Part shown: positions 1-8,158 of the stretch, in pieces
Layout of the letters: each line of letters starts with the position of its first letter
How positions within the stretch are numbered: the first letter of the stretch is position 1
NCBI RefSeq assembly: GCF_000247605.1
Contig: NC_016894.1
Span: 930,001 to 994,000 of the forward strand
DNA: 64,000 nt
Reading direction: 5' to 3'
Origin: Acetobacterium woodii DSM 1030
GTDB lineage: Bacteria; Bacillota; Clostridia; Eubacteriales; Eubacteriaceae
Program-made: the position numbers and the translations under genes
Notes under the pieces: model-generated
Told to the model about the DNA's origin: nothing
The model's input: only the letters and a program-made list of their open reading frames with translations
Databases searched by the model: none

Positions 1-36
1 AGAATCATGTAAAATTATAAAGCAGCAAAAAAATGT

Positions 37-112
37 GATCTCGTAGCTCAGCTGGCAGAGCACTACCTTGACATGGTAGGGGTCGATGGTTCAAGTCCAT
101 TCGGGATCACCA
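37..112 (+). tRNA. tRNA-Val (anticodon GAC)
   Basis: The sequence folds into a complete 76-nt cloverleaf. The 7-bp acceptor stem pairs 37-43 with 102-108, the T arm has the usual TTCAAGT loop, and CCA is encoded at 110-112. The anticodon loop TTGACAT reads GAC, which decodes GUC/GUU valine codons. It sits at the left edge of an accessory-looking stretch, but no integrase or duplicated tRNA 3' end was seen. Confidence 0.95.
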
Positions 113-125
113 TTTATGAGAGTAT

Positions 126-149
126 AGCGTCCTTTGGGGCGCTTTTTTT
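126..149 (+). terminator. Intrinsic terminator after tRNA-Val
   Basis: A short GC-rich hairpin (AGCGTCC / GGGGCGCT) is followed by a run of seven T. It lies 14 nt past the tRNA and would end its transcript. Confidence 0.8.
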
Positions 150-344
150 ATGTCCTTTTTAAGATTCCCCGAATGTTTTTCGCAAGCATTTTCACACGGT
201 CTGACAACTATCAAGAACTAAGAGGAAATACCGGATAGCCTAATAAGGCTAATAACAGAGTTGTGCCAAAGCTATTGTAGTTATTTAACTTTTCATATAA
301 AATGAAGTAACATGAAAATGAAAATTGATAAGGGGCATGGAAAA

Positions 345-1322
345 ATGGTTAAAATTAAAGATTTAGGTAAATGCATATTATGGAAGGAAACCATTGTTTT
401 TACACTGATATGCTTATCTTTGTTTGTATTTTCAGGTTGCAGCGGGCTTTCGGTAGAAAATAAACCGGATTTTGAAGGGTATAACCTTATTCAAGTTGAT
501 GGTGGTGATCAATCGGGACAACGCCAGCCCAATGTGGTGGTGGATATTGGTTTTGGCGATCGCGAGTATTATGGTTATACTAATGAATATGGGCAACTAA
601 TCAAAGTAACGGCAGCCAAAATTATTTTACAGGATGAGACAAAAGAACCAGTTCTTTCCATGGGAAGATATTATTCGGATGAAGCAAAAGTACCTGGGGT
701 TGAAAGTCCAACTCTGGATGAAGGGCATGTCATCGCCGATTCTCTTGGCGGTGTTTCAAATGCTTATAATATCACCCCACAGGATAGTACCCTGAACAGA
801 CATGGGGATCAAGCTTATATGGAAAAAGTCATTCGTGATGCTGGTGGTTGTAGCAATTTTACCGCGGTGATCACATATCCAAATACGACAACCCAGATTC
901 CAAACCATTATAGTTATACCTACACTTTAAAAGGAAAGGTGATTCATGATGAGTTTGATAATGTCAATCCCGATAAAGTAAATGAGAAACTGGGCATCAC
1001 TAGTCAAGATAGACAGGCCAGTTCTGGTGTCACGATTAGCGAACTGGATAAAAAAGCCGAATATATTGTGATCAAAAATTCCGGCGGAAATGCTGTTGAC
1101 TTAACTGGTTGGAAAATTGTATCGGTGTTAGGGAATCAGTCGTTTACTTTTCCGGCGTTTAGTTTAGCGGCGGGTGCCACAGTTAAGGTTGGTGATTCAG
1201 CTAATAATTCAGGAATCGATTTTCATTGGCTGGATGGTGGCGGCACCTGGAATAACAGCAAGAGTGACCCGGCTGAGTTATATGACAGCAGCGGACAATT
1301 AGTTGATACCTATAATGATTAA
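345..1322 (+). CDS. Secreted lipoprotein: DNA/RNA non-specific endonuclease with C-terminal lamin-tail domain
   Basis: Probable surface-anchored nuclease of 325 residues. The N-terminus has a charged stretch, a hydrophobic segment and the lipobox FSGC, so lipid attachment at Cys32 is predicted. The middle holds a beta-beta-alpha-metal (EndA/NucA-like) nuclease core with the motif DEGHVIADSLGG (His about residue 128), followed by NITPQ and the Asn of LNRHG, which resemble the general base and metal ligand of that family. The last 90 or so residues (ISELDKKAEYIVIKNSGG, then DLTGW) look like a lamin-tail/LTD fold, often found on secreted bacterial nucleases. I start at ATG 345 because AAGGGG lies 10 nt upstream; an in-frame ATG at 312 has no such site. 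Likely role: degrading extracellular nucleic acid for nutrition or competition. It stands alone. Confidence 0.75.
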   Translation: MVKIKDLGKCILWKETIVFTLICLSLFVFSGCSGLSVENKPDFEGYNLIQVDGGDQSGQRQPNVVVDIGFGDREYYGYTNEYGQLIKVTAAKIILQDETKEPVLSMGRYYSDEAKVPGVESPTLDEGHVIADSLGGVSNAYNITPQDSTLNRHGDQAYMEKVIRDAGGCSNFTAVITYPNTTTQIPNHYSYTYTLKGKVIHDEFDNVNPDKVNEKLGITSQDRQASSGVTISELDKKAEYIVIKNSGGNAVDLTGWKIVSVLGNQSFTFPAFSLAAGATVKVGDSANNSGIDFHWLDGGGTWNNSKSDPAELYDSSGQLVDTYND

Positions 1323-1769
1323 AGAAAAAAAGAGAACTATTAATAGAAGGAGCCTTTTGCAATGCGTTTAAACGATATTATTGTACGATCGCTTGATAGA
1401 AGAAATTATTAACGAGAAGGTGAATAAAAGGCGTGTGCGTGGCGATAAAATGGATATTTAGTCTGGCAAATAGTTGGGTTGTGGCGTATAATAAAAAGGA
1501 TAGCACCAAACAAGTGCAGTATGACGTAGATAAAGTTTTAGTTAAATGACCTTTAGAAGTCTGATCATGAGTTATGATAAAGAAAAGCATATTGATTCTC
1601 AGAAAATTAAAAAACGGAGCATTTAATTTTTTGTTATTAAATAGCAAGATTTATGAATTTGTTTTTGATATAAACACTATAGTTAAAGGGAAAAATTTAG
1701 AATGCTATGCAAAATATTAATGAGCAGTTTCTAACGCTGTTCAAAGGTTTTCTTTAAGGGGGGCTTTTT
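1323..1769. other. Gene-free stretch with short, broken coding-like fragments
   Basis: No intact gene is visible in these 447 bases. Several short reading frames look protein-like but are cut by stops and frame changes: about 1390-1460 (LYDRLIEEIINEKVNKRRV), about 1478-1548 (VVAYNKKDSTKQVQYDVDKV), and one starting with an ATG near 1570 (MIKKSILILRKLKNG). They may be the worn remains of one small gene. An AGGAGC at 1350 precedes an ATG that opens only 16 codons. Confidence 0.35.
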
Positions 1770-4700
1770 GTGAATCAACAGGACGAACGATACTTTGAGG
1801 CGTTGACAAAGTATCGAGCTAGTGGGGCCGATTTACTTGAACAACCATATATGCGTGGGGTAAAAACCAGTGTAGTGGAAAAATATTCCGATCAAGCACA
1901 TTTTATTTATGAACTGCTTCAAAATGCTGATGATGCAGGGGCTACATCCGTAAGATTTGAGTTGCACAAAGACGAGTTGATTTTCGCTCACAACGGAACG
2001 AGAAGATTTTCTATTTCTAATCCAGATACAGAAGAAGCGGATAGTGATAATGGCAAGCTAGGAGATATCAATGCGATTACCTCAATTGCAAACTCAAACA
2101 AAACAATGGCTTCAATTGGAAAATTCGGGGTTGGGTTTAAGGCTGTTTTTCAATATACTCAAACCCCCAGTGTCTATGATCCGGATTTTCAATTTCGGAT
2201 TGAGCGATTCATTGTTCCGGTGAAAATCGATAATGATTATGCCAGTAGAAAATCTGGAGAAACATTATTCGTATTTCCTTTTGACCATAATGATAGAAGT
2301 CAGGAAGAGGCTTATGAAGATATTTCGCACAAATTGAATACATTAGTGTATCCGATTTTATTCTTGACTAATCTTAATGAAATTTGCTATGAAAGTTTAG
2401 AACAATCAGGGAAATATACCCGATCAGTTTGTGAAAAAATAATCTTTGAAAATACCGAGGCATGTCTTTTTGATATGTCACAAATTTGTGAGAATGATGA
2501 GAGAAAAGTCATTGGAGACAAATTGTGGCTTTTTTCGCGAACAGATGAACAGGGTCTTAGATATTCGGTAGGATACGAATTAAATAAAGAGGGGAAGTTG
2601 ACCGCTTCTCACCATGCAGCATTTTGTTTTTTTCCAACCAAAGAAAATACTGGTCTTAACTTTATGATACAGGCACCCTTTTTACTCACGGATAGTCGTG
2701 AAGGGATTAAAGCCGGGGAAAAACACAATCAAGATATGATTGCTTTGCTTTCGATATTAGCAGCTGATAGTATCAGCTATTTGAAAGAAATTGGACAGCG
2801 ACGCGGTTTGATGCTGATTGATGACACAATCTTTAAGATCATTCCATATGATGAAAGTAAATTTAATAGTGTTAATGATAAAAATAGAATTTCGTTTCTG
2901 CCATTTTACAGTGCTATTAAAAACACCCTCAACTATGAAGAATTACTGCCAAGTTTTGATGGTTTTGCTTCAGCAGCAAATGCCTACTGGGCCACTGTTC
3001 CTCAGATAGCCGAGGTGTTTTCCAATGAGCAGTTAGCGGTTATATCTGAAAATCCGAATGCTAAATGGGTGTTCGCTTCTATTGGCAGAGATGAAACATC
3101 ACGTACGAATAAAAAGCTTGCAGAGTATATTGATTCGATTACAAATTATTGGTATGATCATGAAAGAATGATAAAATCAATTAAAATAAGTTTTATTGAA
3201 ATGCAATCCATTAACTGGTTACATAAATTTTATAAATATATTTTTGAAACAAGCGGACGGATTAAATTAATTAAATCAAAACCGATTTTTTTAAACCAAG
3301 AAAACAAAGCGGTCGCGGCATTTGACAAAGATGATCAAGCTATTTTATTTTTACCGACTGAAGAGGGAAGTGGCTACCAAACGCTTAAGAAAGAACTGCT
3401 GGAAAATTCGGAAACAGCTGGATTTGTTAAAAACCTTGGGATTTCAGAACCTTCGCTTAAAGATGAAATATATAATAAGATTCTACCTATATATCAGAGC
3501 AATAAAGGTCTGCTAGACACCAGATTACATTTCAAGAAATTCTTTAGGTATTACAAAGAATGTCCAGCAGTGGAACAGGAAAGATTTATTGAGCTTATAA
3601 AAAAATGCAACTTCATTTTGTATCGTGTGGCAGAAAATGATACGCTTTATCGTGGTAAGGGTGAGAATTTATATTTTCCCAATGAGGATTTGAAAAAATG
3701 GTTTAGTTATAAACCTGACACACGCTTTATAGCTTGGGATGAATATCAGTCACTGATAACGGATTCAAGTAATGAAAAATATCTTTTGAAATTTTTAATG
3801 GAGCTAGGAGTTAGTGATGAACCTAGGATTGTTCCATATTCGATGGGTAGCGATGACGCGCATCTATTAAATACAGATTGGCATCATTCAACGAGGGCTC
3901 GGAAATGGACCAATCAATATATTGACGGTTGTAAAGAAATAATAGAAACGCTAACTTTACTTAGTGATATTGAATTATCTGTTATCATATGGAATCAACT
4001 GCTTAAATATGTTAAAAATGGTTATGATGGCGATGTTTTTTGGGGCCGATATGACTATTTTTATCGTAGTAGTCAGCATGAATTCTTTTGTTCGGAAGAA
4101 GCTACTCGACTACTCAATGAACCTTGGTTATTTAACAATAAAAGCGAGCTGGTTTCAGCTAAAAACGTGACAGTGAAAATGCTTTCTCCTGTTTATGATT
4201 TATCCAGTTCTGAAGCGATTAAACTTTTGGGTTTATTAGAAATAAAAGAAGATAGTGACAGTGCGGAAGATAATTATTTAACAGATGAGCAACGCGCTAA
4301 AATTAAATTTGCAGATGATTTGGCTGATATCCCTTTTGATGAGTTAAATCGTTTTGTTGCGGATTATCGGTCGCAAAAGCAACCGACGCCTCTTTCACAT
4401 AAAGACGATAATGGGAAAGAACAACCGGAAGCTGAAGAGATTATGAAAAATTCTGCGGTTTCTCGGGTAGCAAAAGAGATTTCGAAACGAGCAATTTCAG
4501 GACGAAAAGAAAGCGAAACGGACACGCCTTCTGAGAATGAATCTTTGATTAATTCCGATGAAGATGATTACACAAAACCTTCAATCGACTTTAGTAAAAA
4601 AATTGAGCAGGCAAAACAACGAGGTGCCGATGAAATTGAGAGTATCGCACGCCTTGAAGCGTTAACACAGCAGGCCTTGACGGCTCGGAAATATTCCTAC

Positions 4701-6533
4701 GGGTGGTTCAAAGCGATACTTGAACTAGAAGCAATAAATTCAGGAGAGAACAATGCTAATAGTAGAGAAATCTCGATTACTTTCTCTAAAGTCGAACATG
4801 AGGAAGGATCAGAAAGAACGCTTATTCTGAAGCATCCGAGTCGTTACATACCATACTCAATGGAAGATCTTTCAGATATTCCGCTAGTATTACATTTTTT
4901 TAATCAGCCCTCGATTAAAGTTGCCGTTGAAGTTGTCAATGTAAAATCATATACGTTACGGGCAAAATTAAAGACCAATGCTCAAATCGAAGGGGTAGAT
5001 TTATCGCTTGTTGAAGAAGCTAAAATAGAAGCCCAAAATCCGGTTTTTCTTTTAGAGGAACTTCGAAAACAGTTTAATTTGCTTGGGTTCGATGATGACT
5101 ACAATTTGCAGGAAAACCTCTGTGAAAATATTGAATTCGTTTTTGGTCCCCCGGGAACAGGGAAAACAACGTATCTGGCGAGTAAAGTGATTTACCCCAT
5201 CATGCAGGAAATTGATGATTTGAAAGTTCTCGTTTTAACCCCAACGAATAAAGCCGCGGATGTTCTCGTCCGTCGACTTATGAACGAAATGGGCGCAGAT
5301 CACAGCTACAATGATTGGCTCATTCGTTTTGGAACAACCAATGATAAGGTTATTGAGCAAAGCAATGTTTTACGCGATAAGTCGTTTGATATCCGAAAAA
5401 CACCAAGAAATGTAACGGTGACGACGATTGCGCGCTTTCCATATGATTATTTTTTACCGGATAATAATACCCGACTTCACTTAAATGCACTGGAATGGGA
5501 CTATATTATCATTGATGAAGCGTCGATGATACCGCTAATTAATATTGTTTTTCCGTTATATAAGAAGACGCCTAAAAAGTTCATTATTGCCGGTGATCCT
5601 TTTCAAATCGAACCTATTACGACGGCAACTATCTGGAAGAATGAAAATATCTATACGATGGTGAAACTCGATTCATTTTCTGAACCGATAACGATTCCTT
5701 ATCAATATCCGGTTAAGCTTTTGACAACTCAATACCGGAGTATTCCAGAAATTGGTGAAATATTTAGCCATCTTGCCTACGATGGGGTGTTAAAACACCA
5801 TCGTACCACAGATAGTCAGCGACAGTTATTAATTGACGACTTTTTTGAGATGAAATCGTTGAATATCATTAAATTTCCGGTCAGCAAATACGAAAGTATC
5901 TATCATCCGAAGCGATTACAAAACAAAAGTAACTATCAAGTCTATTCAGCGCTGTTTATTTACGAATTTATAAAATATCTTTCTTCGGCGATTAAATTGG
6001 CATGTCAAAATGAGTTGTTCCAAATAGGTGTAATTGCGCCTTATCGTGCCCAGGCTGATTTGGTCGATAAATTGATGTCTTCTTTTATATTGCCAAATAA
6101 TATTGATGTTCAGGTGGGCACGATCCACGGATTTCAAGGCGATGAATGCGATATTATTATTGCTTTGTTTAATCCACCCCCTAAAATTACGTCTTCGCGG
6201 GAGATGTTTCTTAATAAGCTAAATATTATTAATGTTGCGATTAGCCGTTCACGGGATTATCTGTTTATTATTATGCCTGATGATGAAACTGCCAATGTGG
6301 AAAATCTCACGTTAATTAAAAAAGTTGAAGAATTATGTAAAAGTCAGACCAGTTGGAATGAACAGCATTCACAGGCGATTGAAGCACTGATTTTTGGGAG
6401 TGAAAATTATATTGAGGACAATTCTTTTTCAACGAGTCATCAATTGGTAAATGTGTATGGTAAACCAGAACGGCGATACGAGGTTAGAAGTGAAGATGCC
6501 GCTGTTGATGTGCAAATACATAATATTAATTAA
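1770..6533 (+). CDS. Giant sacsin-like HATPase / SF1 helicase fusion (possible defence protein)
   Basis: A 1587-residue cytoplasmic protein. The N-terminal 200 residues form a GHKL (Hsp90-like) ATPase of the sacsin/NO VEIN kind: the N box ELLQNADDA (48-56), HNG (74-76) and IGKFGVGFKAVF (116-127) are clear. A long middle with no recognised catalytic motif includes an acidic linker (about 870-960). The C-terminal 480 residues are an SF1 (Upf1/AAA_11-AAA_12) helicase: Walker A GPPGTGKTT (1126-1134), Walker B IDEAS (1248-1252), GDPFQIEP, TTQYRS, VQVGTIHGFQGDE and NVAISRSRDYLFII. No nuclease or methylase domain is seen. A strong SD (AAGGGGGG) precedes the GTG start at 1770. Similar HATPase-helicase proteins occur in bacterial defence islands, which suggests nucleic-acid surveillance, but that is inference. 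It is monocistronic beside a tRNA, consistent with acquisition. Confidence 0.8.
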   Translation: MNQQDERYFEALTKYRASGADLLEQPYMRGVKTSVVEKYSDQAHFIYELLQNADDAGATSVRFELHKDELIFAHNGTRRFSISNPDTEEADSDNGKLGDINAITSIANSNKTMASIGKFGVGFKAVFQYTQTPSVYDPDFQFRIERFIVPVKIDNDYASRKSGETLFVFPFDHNDRSQEEAYEDISHKLNTLVYPILFLTNLNEICYESLEQSGKYTRSVCEKIIFENTEACLFDMSQICENDERKVIGDKLWLFSRTDEQGLRYSVGYELNKEGKLTASHHAAFCFFPTKENTGLNFMIQAPFLLTDSREGIKAGEKHNQDMIALLSILAADSISYLKEIGQRRGLMLIDDTIFKIIPYDESKFNSVNDKNRISFLPFYSAIKNTLNYEELLPSFDGFASAANAYWATVPQIAEVFSNEQLAVISENPNAKWVFASIGRDETSRTNKKLAEYIDSITNYWYDHERMIKSIKISFIEMQSINWLHKFYKYIFETSGRIKLIKSKPIFLNQENKAVAAFDKDDQAILFLPTEEGSGYQTLKKELLENSETAGFVKNLGISEPSLKDEIYNKILPIYQSNKGLLDTRLHFKKFFRYYKECPAVEQERFIELIKKCNFILYRVAENDTLYRGKGENLYFPNEDLKKWFSYKPDTRFIAWDEYQSLITDSSNEKYLLKFLMELGVSDEPRIVPYSMGSDDAHLLNTDWHHSTRARKWTNQYIDGCKEIIETLTLLSDIELSVIIWNQLLKYVKNGYDGDVFWGRYDYFYRSSQHEFFCSEEATRLLNEPWLFNNKSELVSAKNVTVKMLSPVYDLSSSEAIKLLGLLEIKEDSDSAEDNYLTDEQRAKIKFADDLADIPFDELNRFVADYRSQKQPTPLSHKDDNGKEQPEAEEIMKNSAVSRVAKEISKRAISGRKESETDTPSENESLINSDEDDYTKPSIDFSKKIEQAKQRGADEIESIARLEALTQQALTARKYSYGWFKAILELEAINSGENNANSREISITFSKVEHEEGSERTLILKHPSRYIPYSMEDLSDIPLVLHFFNQPSIKVAVEVVNVKSYTLRAKLKTNAQIEGVDLSLVEEAKIEAQNPVFLLEELRKQFNLLGFDDDYNLQENLCENIEFVFGPPGTGKTTYLASKVIYPIMQEIDDLKVLVLTPTNKAADVLVRRLMNEMGADHSYNDWLIRFGTTNDKVIEQSNVLRDKSFDIRKTPRNVTVTTIARFPYDYFLPDNNTRLHLNALEWDYIIIDEASMIPLINIVFPLYKKTPKKFIIAGDPFQIEPITTATIWKNENIYTMVKLDSFSEPITIPYQYPVKLLTTQYRSIPEIGEIFSHLAYDGVLKHHRTTDSQRQLLIDDFFEMKSLNIIKFPVSKYESIYHPKRLQNKSNYQVYSALFIYEFIKYLSSAIKLACQNELFQIGVIAPYRAQADLVDKLMSSFILPNNIDVQVGTIHGFQGDECDIIIALFNPPPKITSSREMFLNKLNIINVAISRSRDYLFIIMPDDETANVENLTLIKKVEELCKSQTSWNEQHSQAIEALIFGSENYIEDNSFSTSHQLVNVYGKPERRYEVRSEDAAVDVQIHNIN

Positions 6534-6627
6534 AAAATGTTTGTCAAAATAGGACTTAAAAAGCAAAAATGGTAATCTTATTGAAAAATATAGGGTGATA
6601 ACAGCAAATTACGGCAATCGAGTAGTG

Positions 6628-6656
6628 TTGCATTGATATTTTTTATGGGGTATAAT
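6628..6656 (+). promoter_or_regulatory. Promoter of selD
   Basis: TTGCAT (6628-6633) and a perfect TATAAT (6651-6656) are separated by 17 nt, 59 nt before the selD start. This fits a housekeeping sigma-A promoter. Confidence 0.7.
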
Positions 6657-6714
6657 ATAAATAGTTTGATAAAATAATAACAAGTTATAAAAAAGTTTGT
6701 AGAGGTAATAACTA

Positions 6715-7758
6715 ATGAGTAGAGAAAAAGGTCGACCGTTAACGCAAATGGTAAGAAATGGTGGTTGTGCAGCAAAACTTGGCCCCGGGGTTCTGACCGA
6801 TGTGCTGGCGGGTTTAACTCCAAAAACCGATGAAAAACTGTTGATTGGAATGGAACATTCGGATGATGCCGCTGCCTATGCAATAAATGAAAATCAAATA
6901 TTGCTGCAAACCTTGGATTTTTTTACGCCGGTAGTTGATGATCCCTATATTTTTGGGCAAATTGCCGCGACCAATTCATTAAGTGATATTTATGCGATGG
7001 GTGGAAAACCATTAACGGCATTAAATATTGTTTGTTTCCCCATTTGTGAAGATCCCCAGATTCTAGGGGAAATTTTGCGCGGCGGGATGGATAAAATTAC
7101 AGAAGCGGGAGCGTTGTTGGTTGGTGGACACACCATCGATGATATGGAACCCAAATATGGGCTTTCGGTATCGGGATTAGTTGAACCGGGAAAACTCCGG
7201 GGCAATTGTCATGCAAAACCAGGCGATGTTTTGATTTTAACCAAACCGATTGGCTTGGGGATTATTAATTCAGCGGTGCGGGCCGGGATTGCATCGGAAA
7301 CATCAAGTCAACTGGCCATTGAGACCATGCGAACCTTAAATAAAACAGCGTGTGAAATTATGGGGAATTATGAGGTTCATGGTTGTACCGATATCACCGG
7401 TTTTGGTTTAGGTGGGCATACCATGGAAATGGCGAAGGCAAGCCAGGTTTCGATTCATTTAAATTATCGGGAGCTTCCAATTATTGAAGAAGCTGAAAAG
7501 TTTGCAGAGATGGGAATCGTTCCGTCGGGAACCTACCATAATCGAAATCACTGTCAGGGCGATTATGCTTCCGACTTATCAGTTATGGAAGAGGACATTG
7601 TTTTTGATCCGCAAACATCAGGGGGATTATTAATCTCGATCGCCGCCGAACGGGGAGCTGCGTTATTGCAGGAATTATCAGATAACCTTGGCATTTATGT
7701 AAAAATGATTGGCCGCGTAAAAACGAAAGACGCGTATTTTCTATATCTGGAAAAATAA
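6715..7758 (+). CDS. selD: Selenide, water dikinase (selenophosphate synthetase)
   Basis: Makes selenophosphate from selenide and ATP, the selenium donor for Sec-tRNA. The 347-residue length is normal. The N-terminal catalytic motif reads GGCAAK, giving Cys18 and Lys21 at the positions of Cys17 and Lys20 of E. coli SelD; in some organisms this Cys is Sec, here it is Cys (TGT). PurM-like ATP-binding features follow (TLDFFTPVVDD, NSLSDIYAMGG, GCTDITGFGLGGH, DPQTSGGLL). The ATG has AGAGG 9 nt upstream. selD opens a selenium/molybdenum block that continues through selB and serves the selenoprotein FdhF2. Confidence 0.97.
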   Translation: MSREKGRPLTQMVRNGGCAAKLGPGVLTDVLAGLTPKTDEKLLIGMEHSDDAAAYAINENQILLQTLDFFTPVVDDPYIFGQIAATNSLSDIYAMGGKPLTALNIVCFPICEDPQILGEILRGGMDKITEAGALLVGGHTIDDMEPKYGLSVSGLVEPGKLRGNCHAKPGDVLILTKPIGLGIINSAVRAGIASETSSQLAIETMRTLNKTACEIMGNYEVHGCTDITGFGLGGHTMEMAKASQVSIHLNYRELPIIEEAEKFAEMGIVPSGTYHNRNHCQGDYASDLSVMEEDIVFDPQTSGGLLISIAAERGAALLQELSDNLGIYVKMIGRVKTKDAYFLYLEK

Positions 7759-7775
7759 AATCAGCATGAATTTAT

Positions 7776-7804
7776 TTGACACATGCTGGTACGGTTGATA
7801 TAAT
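7776..7804 (+). promoter_or_regulatory. Consensus promoter for the moeA leader
   Basis: TTGACA (7776-7781) and TATAAT (7799-7804) are both perfect, with 17-nt spacing. Transcription would start near 7811, giving a leader of about 350 nt before moeA, which suggests control after initiation. Confidence 0.85.
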
Positions 7805-7824
7805 TTTTCAAACTAAAAACAAAT

Positions 7825-7936
7825 AAACTCCGAGCAAAAGTGTCTAAGGGATTAATTTCTATGATGCTGCGCTAAAGCATTTTAGCTTTCGGGTTAGACT
7901 GGAAACGGTATAGCCTTCCGATTTTGAAAAGGAGCA
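7825..7936 (+). promoter_or_regulatory. Probable molybdenum/tungsten-cofactor (Moco) riboswitch
   Basis: A structured leader lies between a strong promoter and moeA. ACTCC (7827-7831) can pair with GGAG (7931-7934), closing the domain and masking a Shine-Dalgarno-like site. Inside, ACTG-GAAA-CGGT forms a stem capped by a GNRA tetraloop, while CTAAG and TATG upstream resemble an 11-nt tetraloop receptor. The Moco RNA class is known to combine a GNRA loop and its receptor, and it precedes Moco synthesis genes. The class is assigned from this architecture and the context, not from a covariance search. Confidence 0.6.
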
Positions 7937-8158
7937 TTAATTACAAATGTGTGAACGTGCGTACGAAGTATTTTTTGTGGTGCCTGGCTTTCTTTTCGAT
8001 AATGAAAAAGGTGTCTTTTTTTGTGATTGGTATCAGTGGTTGAGACAATTTACTGACAGATACAGGAGAAATCATAAAAATGTAAGCCACCGTAATTTCT
8101 GGAGTTTTGGTTTTTTGTCGTTGATGAAAATAAAACATGAGAAGAAAGAGGCGGTTAG
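7937..8158 (+). other. Remaining moeA leader (expression platform, no convincing gene)
   Basis: Between the riboswitch and moeA lie 222 nt with a 77-codon frame from ATG 7947, placed 12 nt after the AAAGGAG that the riboswitch can mask. The frame overlaps the moeA start by 22 nt and its product resembles nothing I know. Further on, GTATCAGT (about 8030) can pair with ACTGACAGATAC, followed by AGGAG and an ATG-TAA start-stop pair at 8080-8085. This looks like a regulatory platform, perhaps with leader translation. Confidence 0.4.

Noticed and set aside
37-112. tRNA-Val as an integration site of a genomic island
   Set aside because: No integrase and no second copy of the tRNA 3' end were found between the tRNA and selD, so there is no direct evidence.
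1378-1647. 89-codon frame on the minus strand
   Set aside because: No ribosome site, odd composition, and it overlaps the decayed fragments on the other strand.
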